Shown here: positions 54,845-64,000 of the stretch, in pieces | How the letters are laid out: every line of letters starts with the position of its first letter | Position numbering within the stretch: the stretch's first letter is position 1 | Assembly: GCF_012273895.1 (NCBI RefSeq) | Contig: NW_024045142.1 | Span: forward strand, 186,001 to 250,000 | Source: Zerene cesonia | Lineage: Eukaryota > Arthropoda > Insecta > Lepidoptera > Pieridae | Length of the DNA: 64,000 nt | Direction of reading: 5' to 3' | Position numbers and translations under genes: made by a program | The notes under the pieces: model-generated | The model's database searches: none | What the model was told of the DNA's origin: nothing | What the model saw: only the letters and a program-made list of their open reading frames with translations

Positions 54845-55844
54845 NNNNNNNNNNNNNNNNNNNNNNNNNNNNNNNNNNNNNNNNNNNNNNNNNNNNNNNN
54901 NNNNNNNNNNNNNNNNNNNNNNNNNNNNNNNNNNNNNNNNNNNNNNNNNNNNNNNNNNNNNNNNNNNNNNNNNNNNNNNNNNNNNNNNNNNNNNNNNNNN
55001 NNNNNNNNNNNNNNNNNNNNNNNNNNNNNNNNNNNNNNNNNNNNNNNNNNNNNNNNNNNNNNNNNNNNNNNNNNNNNNNNNNNNNNNNNNNNNNNNNNNN
55101 NNNNNNNNNNNNNNNNNNNNNNNNNNNNNNNNNNNNNNNNNNNNNNNNNNNNNNNNNNNNNNNNNNNNNNNNNNNNNNNNNNNNNNNNNNNNNNNNNNNN
55201 NNNNNNNNNNNNNNNNNNNNNNNNNNNNNNNNNNNNNNNNNNNNNNNNNNNNNNNNNNNNNNNNNNNNNNNNNNNNNNNNNNNNNNNNNNNNNNNNNNNN
55301 NNNNNNNNNNNNNNNNNNNNNNNNNNNNNNNNNNNNNNNNNNNNNNNNNNNNNNNNNNNNNNNNNNNNNNNNNNNNNNNNNNNNNNNNNNNNNNNNNNNN
55401 NNNNNNNNNNNNNNNNNNNNNNNNNNNNNNNNNNNNNNNNNNNNNNNNNNNNNNNNNNNNNNNNNNNNNNNNNNNNNNNNNNNNNNNNNNNNNNNNNNNN
55501 NNNNNNNNNNNNNNNNNNNNNNNNNNNNNNNNNNNNNNNNNNNNNNNNNNNNNNNNNNNNNNNNNNNNNNNNNNNNNNNNNNNNNNNNNNNNNNNNNNNN
55601 NNNNNNNNNNNNNNNNNNNNNNNNNNNNNNNNNNNNNNNNNNNNNNNNNNNNNNNNNNNNNNNNNNNNNNNNNNNNNNNNNNNNNNNNNNNNNNNNNNNN
55701 NNNNNNNNNNNNNNNNNNNNNNNNNNNNNNNNNNNNNNNNNNNNNNNNNNNNNNNNNNNNNNNNNNNNNNNNNNNNNNNNNNNNNNNNNNNNNNNNNNNN
55801 NNNNNNNNNNNNNNNNNNNNNNNNNNNNNNNNNNNNNNNNNNNN
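54845..55844. other. Assembly gap (1000 N)
   Basis: Placeholder gap between the second HP14-like 5' end and copy B. Confidence 0.99.
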
Positions 55845-57862
55845 TAATTTATTCAATAAGACTCCTTAAACGAGCACTTTTGAATCGTCATAACACAATG
55901 TTACCATAGAAACAAACAATAGATAGAATCAATTGGCATACCTCCTCTTACTCAGAGTATACGCAAGGAAGTTATTTCAACCTGGCGATCCTAGTCAGGA
56001 TAATAAGATAAACTTATTGTCGAACCTTGCTAATTGTATGGGGTTTGAATAAAATGTATCCGTATAAAATTGGTCAAAAGCTCTACGCTCTGGCTCCGCC
56101 CGGGTAGGTATTTAGTATAATTGAAATAATATATTACATAAAGTATCTAATAATACTAATAATATATTATCTAATCTTATCTTTTAAATTGGTACAAACG
56201 TTTTTAATTTTTCACAATAAAATTTGAATTTGCACATGGTGTTCAAATTTGATTAAAATCGGTTGAGTAGTTTAGGGAGTCAATCGCAACAATGTGACAC
56301 TTAATTTTTATAAATTAAGAAAAAGGCGAAGCAAATAAATGCATGTTAAAAATATGCAAAATGGATTAAAAAGATTTCAGTTACATCTTCATTGCGAGAG
56401 TTGGGTCACGTACACAATTAACGGTTAAAGGTTTATTTCAATCGGTCCAGTTTCCCATAAGCGGTCCAATAACCTTCAAACAAACTCTTCAGATTTATAT
56501 TATTGGTATATGCACGAACTGTAGTATGTTTAATCAACTGTTACCAGCTATTCGCCGCGGCTTCGCCCGTGGCACATATGTCCTATGTCACTCAGTGAAG
56601 TTGCAGCTTTCTAAAGGTCATTTAATTGCGATATTTTGAGTAATGTCTCCTATGCCAGGCTATGCATGACCTGTGTTATATAATATAGACATTAATCCGT
56701 CCGTTGTATCAAGTAACTTCAATACAAGGACTATGTTGTGTAGGTAATTCAAAATGAAGTACTGCAATTTAAACGTGATAGATATTCAAAAAATAAAATA
56801 AAAATATACATGAGTAGAAAAATAGTAATAATAATATTTCAAGTGATCCGTTTTTAAGTTCGCGGCATTTCAATGTTCTAAATTCGAAATTGTAGTCTAT
56901 TTTGCGGAGTCCTTCTATTGAGCCAGAAAAAAAACCTAGCCTTAACGCTTATGCGCTTCGTCGCACAGAACGCATGGTTCAGCGTCAAACCGCTGTATTT
57001 GACAATAAAACCCAAAAGGCCGTTCTGATGCTCCCAGCGTAGCAAGTCGAGGAGACTAGTTATTGAAAACCGGCGTCAGGTAGTCCACCTTATCACAAAT
57101 ACTGACCAAATACTAGAACATATCCAATGTATCTTTTTTATTGTTCTTAAAATGTATTAGTTGTATGCTAAAATGTTGTATTTGTGATTAAATGTAATTT
57201 TTTCTTTCTTTCTTTCATATATTGTCGCGTAGTATAACGCGATTCGATCTAAGAACGCTTTCTATCTGAAACCATGATCATTTTATTAAAAGCTTGTTAA
57301 CGTATTTGTAACGCATTGAACTCCCCCGTATATACAGACTTGTGGCGGATTGCTTGTTAGCAGCACTGTGGTTATATCTTACGAGTATATAATAATAATA
57401 ATACCGCGAAAGACTTCGTAAATTGTTACGTTCATGTGGGTTATATCAATGGTATTATCAATTACAAAAAAAGCGTCTGCGTCCCTTGAAATCTAAGCTT
57501 TCACATTCGATAGCGCTTATCCACGTGTACAACGCCAAACACAGATTTAAAAAATACCCCAATATCTCGAAAATCCAGGGTTACTTTTAGTAGACACAAA
57601 ACATATTTTTCTGTCCAAATCACACTAATATTATAAATTAAATATAAATAATAAAAAATATATAAAATAGTTTTGATGAAATTTCACATACATGCAGAGT
57701 ATGGCCTGACTTAGGAGATAGAATACTTAATATCCCGATTAAATGCTTCCTTGGGATAAAATCTTGATATCCGGGCGGCGCCGGGACGAGCGTCTAGTAG
57801 CCTAATAAAATTATTATTTATTCGTATACTTCATTCTTTATTTGATTATTTCTCCACTGCAG
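55845..57862 (+). other. Upstream part of copy B contig
   Basis: From about 56935 it matches intron 11 of the inverted contig. Before that there is no similarity and no exon 11, only AT-rich sequence and a Helitron end-like stretch near 56550. Confidence 0.6.
57620..57797 (+). mobile_element. Helitron in HP14 intron 11, copy B
   Basis: TCACACTAATATTATAAATT to gggacgagcgtCTAG, flanked by A and T. Same insertion as 35838-36016. Confidence 0.65.
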
Positions 57863-57984
57863 CCGCCCACTGCTTCTGGGACGACCTGACGAAGAAGCAG
57901 CCGGCGCAGAAGTACGCGGTCGCAGTCGGGAAGCTGTACCGGCCGTGGAACGAGCCTAAGGATGTAGACGCGCAGAAGTCGGAC
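57863..57984 (+). CDS. HP14: HP14 exon 12: catalytic His exon
   Basis: Acceptor ctccactgcag, donor GAC/gtgagt. Completes the AAHC motif with exon 11, then FWDDLTKKQPAQKYAVAVGK. Phase 1 in and phase 0 out matches exons 11 and 13. The matching piece of copy A falls in the gap between the contigs that end at 38341 and begin at 39342. Confidence 0.93.
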
Positions 57985-60900
57985 GTGAGTTTATTGTATT
58001 ACATTTATGTATTAAAAGTGAAGTCCCGTGCCCCCTAGTGGGGTATGGGGTATGGTACATCTGTTTCACTGATCGATTTTCTTTATGGACAAGTAGGTGA
58101 TCAGCCTTCTGTGTCCTGCCAGACCGAGACATTTTTTTCGTGCGTCCCCACCGGGAATTGAACCCATTACCCCTCGGTTTTACGCTCACGCGTTAATCAC
58201 TGTGCCAAGGAGGCGGTCAGGTCACATTTATGTATATATACTTTTTTGTTCTAAAACAAAACTACAAAAAGCTTAATATGATTACTAATTAAACAATTGG
58301 CGGTCTTATCGCTATATAGCGATATCTTCCAGATTAGACGTACGCAGTGAAATTAGCTTGAGAGAGAGATAAATAATATAATATAATAAAATATATGTGA
58401 TACTATGAATAATGTATATATCACATGTGAATTAATTACTAATAGATAAAGCACATATTCATAATCGTATACGAAGAAGCAGTAAAAGCTATATTTACTA
58501 GCTTTCCGCCCGGGATTCGTCCGCGTAGTCAAATTAATTTAACAGTAGTAGTGCCATCTAGCGGACCTTTCAATGGACTTCAACAAAAAGATATGCAATT
58601 CGACGATTTTTTAGGGTTTGTTACCTGTGAACTTTCAACTGGGTTAACCGATTTTGATGATTCATTATTACCAGCACTCCTGTGCTGTCCAAGTGAAATT
58701 TGGTCTAACTCTAATAATAGCTTGCTATTGTGTTTCGTACGGTGAGTGGGGGAGCCGCAGACCCATATCCTTTTCCTTACCCTTCCTAGTCCTTTCCTTT
58801 TTCCTCTCATCAATCCTTTCCTAATCCCTTCCCAATTAAAGTCGGCAATCCATTTGTAGAGGCGAAAGGTCTGCAATTGACCTTACGCCTCTCCAAATGT
58901 TCATGGGCGGTGGTAGCGCTTACCATCAGGCGACTCACCAGCTCCATTGCCGACTGTGACATAAAAAAAAAAACTAAATTCGCCAATTCGGAGTCGATTA
59001 AGTTTTTTGATAAAAATAATATAGGAATAATTTATCTATCGTTATAAACATTTTTTTATTGTGCTAGTCGAGCACGCTTCGGCGCGAATTCGGCCAGCTC
59101 GCACCGGGGAAGTACCACAGGAGACCGTAAAATAGTAGCTTGCTACTATGTATCGTAAGAGGAATGGGGGAGCCGGAGGCTCGTATCCTTCTCGTTACCC
59201 TTCTCAGTCCTACCCCTTATTTCCTTTCTTAACTTCATTTTAAGTGGGCAATTTATAGAAGCTCAAGGTCTTCAAACCTTCCGCTTCCCCAAATGATGAA
59301 TGAGGTGGTCTCACCTGACGTGCTACCAGCTCTATTGCCCGACGTCGAAACTGAAAATTCCACTTCCCCCATCCCCCAGGTAAAATCCATAGAGATACCG
59401 CCTCGTTTCCAAGGCGCAGCGGCCAACTTCCAAGAGGACATCGCCATCCTGATCCTGACCACCAGCATTCAGTACAAGACGTACGTGCGGCCCGTGTGCC
59501 TCAGCTTCGACTACGAGTTCGACAAGACGCAGCTGAGCGTTGGCAAGATGGGCAAGGTGACAAATATCTCAAACTCACACTCACACTCAAACTCACACTC
59601 ATACTCAAACTCAAACTCATCTCTTACTTGAACTCATCTCATACTCAAAATCAAACTCCTTCATACTCAATCTCATACTCATCTCATACTCAGACTCACA
59701 CTCACTCTCATACTCAAACTCATACTTAAACTCAAACTCAAACATTTATTCAAAGGCCGCGTTCTAACGACACAATATTGAAATAATGCTCCATATTCGT
59801 TGTGACGGTTCTCACTTTTATGGTCATACATCAACACGTGTAATGTTCAATGAATATGCGCCGTCTCCCAGGTGGCCGGCTGGGGTCTGACGGGGGAGAA
59901 CGGTCTGGCGTCTCCCACTCTGCAGGTTGTGAACTTCCCGTTCGTGGACATCAACACTTGTATCGCCAACTCACCGCCCGGCTTCAGGGAATACATCAAT
60001 AGTGATAAATTCTGCGCCGGTTATCTTAATGGTAAGAAATCTACACTAATATTATAAAGCTGAAGAGTTTGTTCGTTTGTTTGTTTGAACACACTAATCT
60101 CAGGAACTACCGGTCCGATTTGAAAAATTCTTTCAGTGTTAGATAGCCCAATTATTGAGGAAGGCTATAGGCTATATATGTAGCATGTACGGGCGAAGCC
60201 GGGGCGGACCGCTAGTATACAATATTAGTAGAAGTGATAGAGGAAGAAATAGTACTTTTCTTTGTTTATTTGTAATGGATAAACTCAATAACTATTGGAA
60301 CCGATTATAAAATACTTTCATCGTTTGAAAGCTGCAACCTCACTGAGTGACATAGGCTATATATGTACCACGAGCGAAGCCGGGGCGAACAGCTAATTGT
60401 ATATATAGGTATGTCGCTGTTAGATTGGGAAAACTGTTAGATTATTATCTAACTATGATATTTTTAATAGTCGAAAAATGTGAACCGTAACATTTGCTTG
60501 CAATTAAACGCATTTTTTTTTCGTGAGTAATGTAAGGTAAAGTATGTCAGGATGGATGTATGTGTAGACAGTAGACAGCTGGACAACTGGAATAACATAT
60601 AGGCAACTTTTTATCCCCATATCCCTACGGGATATAGGCATACGCAGGTGAAACGGCAGGGCGCAGTTAGTATTAAAATTTGTTTAAGTTTGTTTGTTTG
60701 GATGTTTGTCCGTCAATTACATTGAAACTACTGAACGGATTTTGATGTAATTTGGTGTACAGGCAGGGTATATGCGGACTTGGGTGATCTACGTACCAAA
60801 TTTCAATCGGTTCAGTAGTTTTTGCGTACAAGACTAACAAACACACACACATCCTTACAAACTCACATTTATAATATTAGTAGGATAGTAGGAAGTAGGA

Positions 60901-61143
60901 TAAGTGTGACAGTGCGATTAATGTAGACGTACCTAATGCACGTGGACAGGTACGACGCTATGTAAGGGCGACAGCGGGGGAGGGCTCGCCTTCCCCGACC
61001 GGGAGATGGGAGTGGAGAGGTACTTCCTCCGCGGGGTCGTCTCCACCGCGCCCACCGACAACAACCTGTGCAACGCGCACACTTACGTCACATTCACGCA
61101 GGTCACCAAACACGAACACTTCATCAAAGAGTATTTGAGATGA
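57863..61143 (+). CDS. HP14: HP14 protease exons 12-15, copy B (alternate haplotype or recent duplicate)
   Basis: Four exons: 57863-57984, 59380-59556, 59872-60031 and 60950-61143, in phase to TGA. They encode the catalytic His, Asp and Ser of the S1 domain. Exons 13-15 give the same protein as copy A; the differences I found are synonymous (for example AAG/AAA, TGC/TGT, ACA/ACC). No exon 11 lies upstream: similarity to the inverted contig stops at the exon 11 donor. Exon 12 exists only here. This is most simply the second haplotype of the same gene left uncollapsed in the scaffold. If it were a separate gene it would need a CGRV exon hidden in the gap at 54845-55844. Confidence 0.85.
58025..58225 (-). 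mobile_element. tRNA-derived SINE (family B)
   Basis: Reverse: cttggcacagtgattaacgc, then gggttcaattcccggtgggg B box, then a body with cagaaggctgatcacctact. Confidence 0.65.
58700..58975 (+). mobile_element. A-tailed retroposon, copy B only
   Basis: 5' truncated, starting near agcttgctattgtgtttcgt and ending gactgtgacataaaaaaaaa. Copy A reads through (aaatttggtctttggtctct) without it. Confidence 0.75.
59065..59300 (+). mobile_element. A-tailed retroposon in HP14 intron 12, copy B
   Basis: gtcgagcacgcttcggcgcg, accggggaagtaccacagga. Counterpart of 39773-40045. Confidence 0.65.
59380..59556 (+). CDS. HP14: HP14 exon 13, copy B
   Basis: Same 59 residues as copy A, including EDIAIL with the catalytic Asp. 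Acceptor cccccag, donor AAG/gtgaca. A variable CTCAAACTCACA-type minisatellite starts directly after the donor. Confidence 0.92.
59568..59745 (+). repeat. Intronic minisatellite, copy B
   Basis: CTCAAACTCACACTCA-type repeats after the exon 13 donor, differing in length from copy A. Confidence 0.85.
59872..60031 (+). CDS. HP14: HP14 exon 14, copy B
   Basis: VAGWG to FCAGYLN, same protein as copy A, with a synonymous TGT for TGC. The donor G/gtaagaaa is followed at once by the shared Helitron. Confidence 0.92.
60040..60215 (+). mobile_element. Helitron 8 bases after the exon 14 donor, copy B
   Basis: TCTACACTAATATTATAAAG to ggaccgCTAG, orthologous to 40836-41003. Confidence 0.75.
60950..61143 (+). 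CDS. HP14: HP14 exon 15, copy B
   Basis: GDSGGG catalytic Ser exon through EYLR and TGA at 61141. Synonymous differences from copy A (for example ACC for ACA). Confidence 0.93.
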
Positions 61144-61146
61144 GCG

Positions 61147-61152
61147 AATAAA
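61147..61152 (+). promoter_or_regulatory. Poly(A) signal, copy B
   Basis: AATAAA three bases after TGA, identical in placement to copy A. Confidence 0.7.
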
Positions 61153-64000
61153 TTTGTTTTTATTGGAACTGTGTTTTTTTTACCCATTTGACAAATGAAA
61201 AGGATAAAATCTATCGAAATCTAACCAGTGGTTTTTATGTGATTGGTACATACAAACAGACAATCTGTCAAACAAAAATAAAATAGGAACAATCGTTTAT
61301 AGCATACATTCTAAAAAATATTTAATGTACAGAAATAGTCTGATTACTTTTTTATTCGTATAGATTTCAGTCGCTTTCCGTCTCTGTATCTATTTGCTGA
61401 ACAGATTTTAACGGGTTTTTTTAATAGATGAGTGATTCAAGAGGAAGCTTTATAAGTATAACCAGGTTTTACCCGCGGTTTCGCACGCGTTAAATTCGGA
61501 GCAGTTTAAGATGTTATTTGAATATAAACCTTCCTTTTGAAACAGTCTATCTATTAAAAAAGCCATCAAAATGCATTGCGTAGCTTTAAAGATTTAAGCA
61601 TACATAGGGACAGAGAAAGCGACTTTGTTTTATACTATGTAGTGATAAACTAGAAAAAAGAGGAGATGAAAGGGATTACTCCGAATTTAACGCATGCGAA
61701 ACCGCGGGCAAAAACTAATAATATATAACGGTGTGGTACTTCCCCGGTGCGAGCAAGCCTCGAACTGGCCCAAATCGTGCCGAAGCGTGCTCAACTTCTA
61801 CTTAAGCAAATGCGTTGCGTGCTTCAAAGGGATAAGGGGGTATGGGATTTGTACGTACATAAAATGCATATGTATATTAGTATATTATGTTATATGTGTG
61901 TATATGTTGCTGTCAGATTGTAAAACCCGTTATATTATGAACTAACTCGTTAATTAATGGCAAGCTGCCGAAAAATAATTCTGTACGTTTGCTTGCGATT
62001 GAAACATTATTTGGTTATAATGCGAATATATCGCATTTTATGTATTATGCCGCCTTTATTTCAACTTTAAAAAAAAGAGAGATTTATCAATGCGACTGGA
62101 CTTTGTGTTAAGTGAACCGATTTTAGTGATTCTATTTTTATGTAAGGAAAAAGCGATGTAGAATGTATTATCTGTGGTGATTATACCAACTAACCTATTA
62201 TACTAACCTAATTCATCATATCAAATGCCCCTTTCATGACTTACAGGGTTCAAATCGATAGATTATTATATATTATTGAAATAATGTATTTAATTAATAG
62301 CATTATGTAATATAATAATGTGTAATATATGTTCAATAGATTGCTATCTCAAACCATTTACAACAATATGTAATACAAAAACAATGAAAAACAGTTATAT
62401 CATTAAAGAAGTATTAACTAGATTCTCTCGCTTCATAAAGTCATTTAATGAAGATCTAATCTTTTATTTTTTATGTAACAGTCGGAAATGGAGCTGGTGG
62501 GACGCCTGATAAGCCTTATCACCGCCCATGAGCATTTGTAGAGGCATAAGGTCGATTAATTGGGAAGGGATTAAGAAAGGATTGGCGAGAGGAATAAAGG
62601 CAAAGACTGGAAAGGGGAAGAAATAGGATATGGGGCAACAGCTCCCACACTCGCCGAATGAAACACAGCAGAATACTATTTCACGCCGGTCTTCTGCGGG
62701 TGTGTGGTACTTCCCCGGTGCGAGCTGGCCCAATTCGTGCCGAAGCGTGCTCGACTCTCACATACAGAATCAGTATAATAGGATAAACTCTTCAAAATAT
62801 TGCATAGTCACCGATCACAAGTTTACAGATCTTGAATTGAATTTGCCCATTTAAAGTTGTCCAATTTCGAATCCAAACGAGTCGGTAACATACAAACATA
62901 CATATCGATTCCTTGGGAATAGAAAGTGGGAAAGGTAGTAGAAAGGTCGTAAATACCAAAATACAGAAAATGTTAATTATGTATATTGATGTAATTTTTT
63001 ACGCTCTTTCGATCGAAAAAAATATATCAACAGCAAAATACAATTGTTTAAAACGGCTTTAGAAAGCACTTGCTCAATTGTCTTATTTTTTATTAAAGAA
63101 CACACACATACAACACAAGAATATACAACATCAACACATGACAAACCACAGCATACATAACAGACACAATACACACACACACACACACATTCTAAAAATA
63201 TTCCGAGACAAGTAAATAACTCTTAAAGTATATTTAACTAGTGATTTAACAATTTTTATTAAAAAATTAGTTTAAATTTTAAAATTAATTAATAACTTGA
63301 TTATAATATTGAAATTATTTTATCTTATTATGATTTTCCTTAAATAAATAATTATTCTTATAGAGGATTCACCTTATTTTATTAAGGAATAATATAAATA
63401 ATGAAGAAGCATTTGGACGTTACGACAAGAAATTTTGAATTATTTGTTTCGTTCTGGAGTACCTAACGACGTGTGATACTTGCTGACGAATCTATTTATA
63501 AGTGTGTAATAACTCAATTTGTTGATTTTTTTGGGCCGTATATACACCAAAACTTTTTTAACACGTTTCTTATGAAATGATACATGTGCTATCTTTATAG
63601 AGGGTTTTTCAACCGATTATTTATCAGTTACAATATTAGATATATCTATAGAGACAAAAATATAGTGATGTTTTATTACTACATTCGTTTTTTTTTCTGC
63701 TCGCCCTGTAAAATGAGTATTTAGCGTTTACGACCTTTCTACCCAAAAGTATGAAGCTAATAAAAACGTTGAAGCTCACGTAACTAAAATCATTGAACAA
63801 TTTTCCAAAATCCAACACACACACACACATGTTTTCACACATTCATATTTTGTTCCTATCAGAGCTACGCACACAGAACATGCGTTCACGAAGCTTCGTA
63901 CGTGAGATGGTTGCCGCTATAAATAACATGTATTCGTATTGAAATACTGAAGCCACAGATAATTGAATACTGGTTTTAACTTTTAACGCTATTTTTGAAC
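61153..64000 (+). other. 3' flank of HP14, copy B, and right end of window
   Basis: Parallels copy A up to about 63385, then continues in unmatched AT-rich sequence with no gene seen. Carries retroposon pieces (61735-61800, 62473-62775) and a (CA)n at about 63170-63190. Confidence 0.6.
62473..62775 (-). mobile_element. A-tailed retroposon, copy B side
   Basis: Reverse: aatggagctggtgggacgcc to cgaagcgtgctcgactctca. Counterpart of 43607-43875. Confidence 0.7.

Overview
The window comes from an AT-rich animal genome, almost certainly a moth or butterfly (Lepidoptera). The genes have many short exons with canonical GT/AG introns. The best gene is a hemolymph proteinase 14 / modular serine protease (HP14/ModSP), an initiator of insect immune cascades. 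Introns are full of Helitrons (5'-TC, 3'-CTAG, inserted at A^T), tRNA-like SINEs, A-tailed retroposons, LINE tails and a mariner fossil. Five N-runs of exactly 1000 bases (20933, 34809, 38342, 44650, 54845) show that this is a scaffold of six contigs joined with placeholder gaps.

Layout. About 5.0-13.1 kb, minus strand: the first five coding exons of a tetraspanin; its 3' end was not found. 13.1-17.6 kb: intergenic, between divergently oriented genes. 17.6-30.6 kb, plus strand: ten HP14 exons giving a signal peptide, five LDLa repeats, a furin-like linker, a Sushi domain and a Wonton-like domain. The open frame of exon 10 runs on past its splice donor for 163 codons to a stop at 31053, with coding-like codon use at first, so a protease-less isoform is possible. 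35.8-38.3 kb: a contig carrying the first protease exon on the minus strand. 39.3-44.6 kb: protease exons 13-15 (copy A). 45.6-54.8 kb: a LINE ORF1 start (minus), then a second HP14-like 5' end (TATA box, Inr, two signal-peptide exons), then a mariner fossil between those two exons. 55.8-64 kb: copy B, with exons 12-15.

Putting the gene together: exons 1-10, exon 11 read from the minus strand, exon 12 (found only in copy B) and exons 13-15 join in perfect phase to 2004 nt, or 667 codons plus stop. The protein has a complete His/Asp/Ser triad and a Leu-Val activation site. Turning the 35809-38341 contig around in place makes the gene colinear, so its orientation is most likely a scaffolding error. 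Copies A and B encode identical residues in shared exons; the differences I saw there are synonymous, while their introns differ by clean transposon insertions. They are most likely two haplotypes of one locus, although a very young duplication is not excluded.

The A/B comparison supplies empty sites. These support a 180-bp Helitron, a 244-bp tRNA-like SINE with target duplication and a 54-bp inverted head, a Helitron 3' junction, and an A-tailed retroposon. All work was by eye on raw sequence; no alignment or database search was run.
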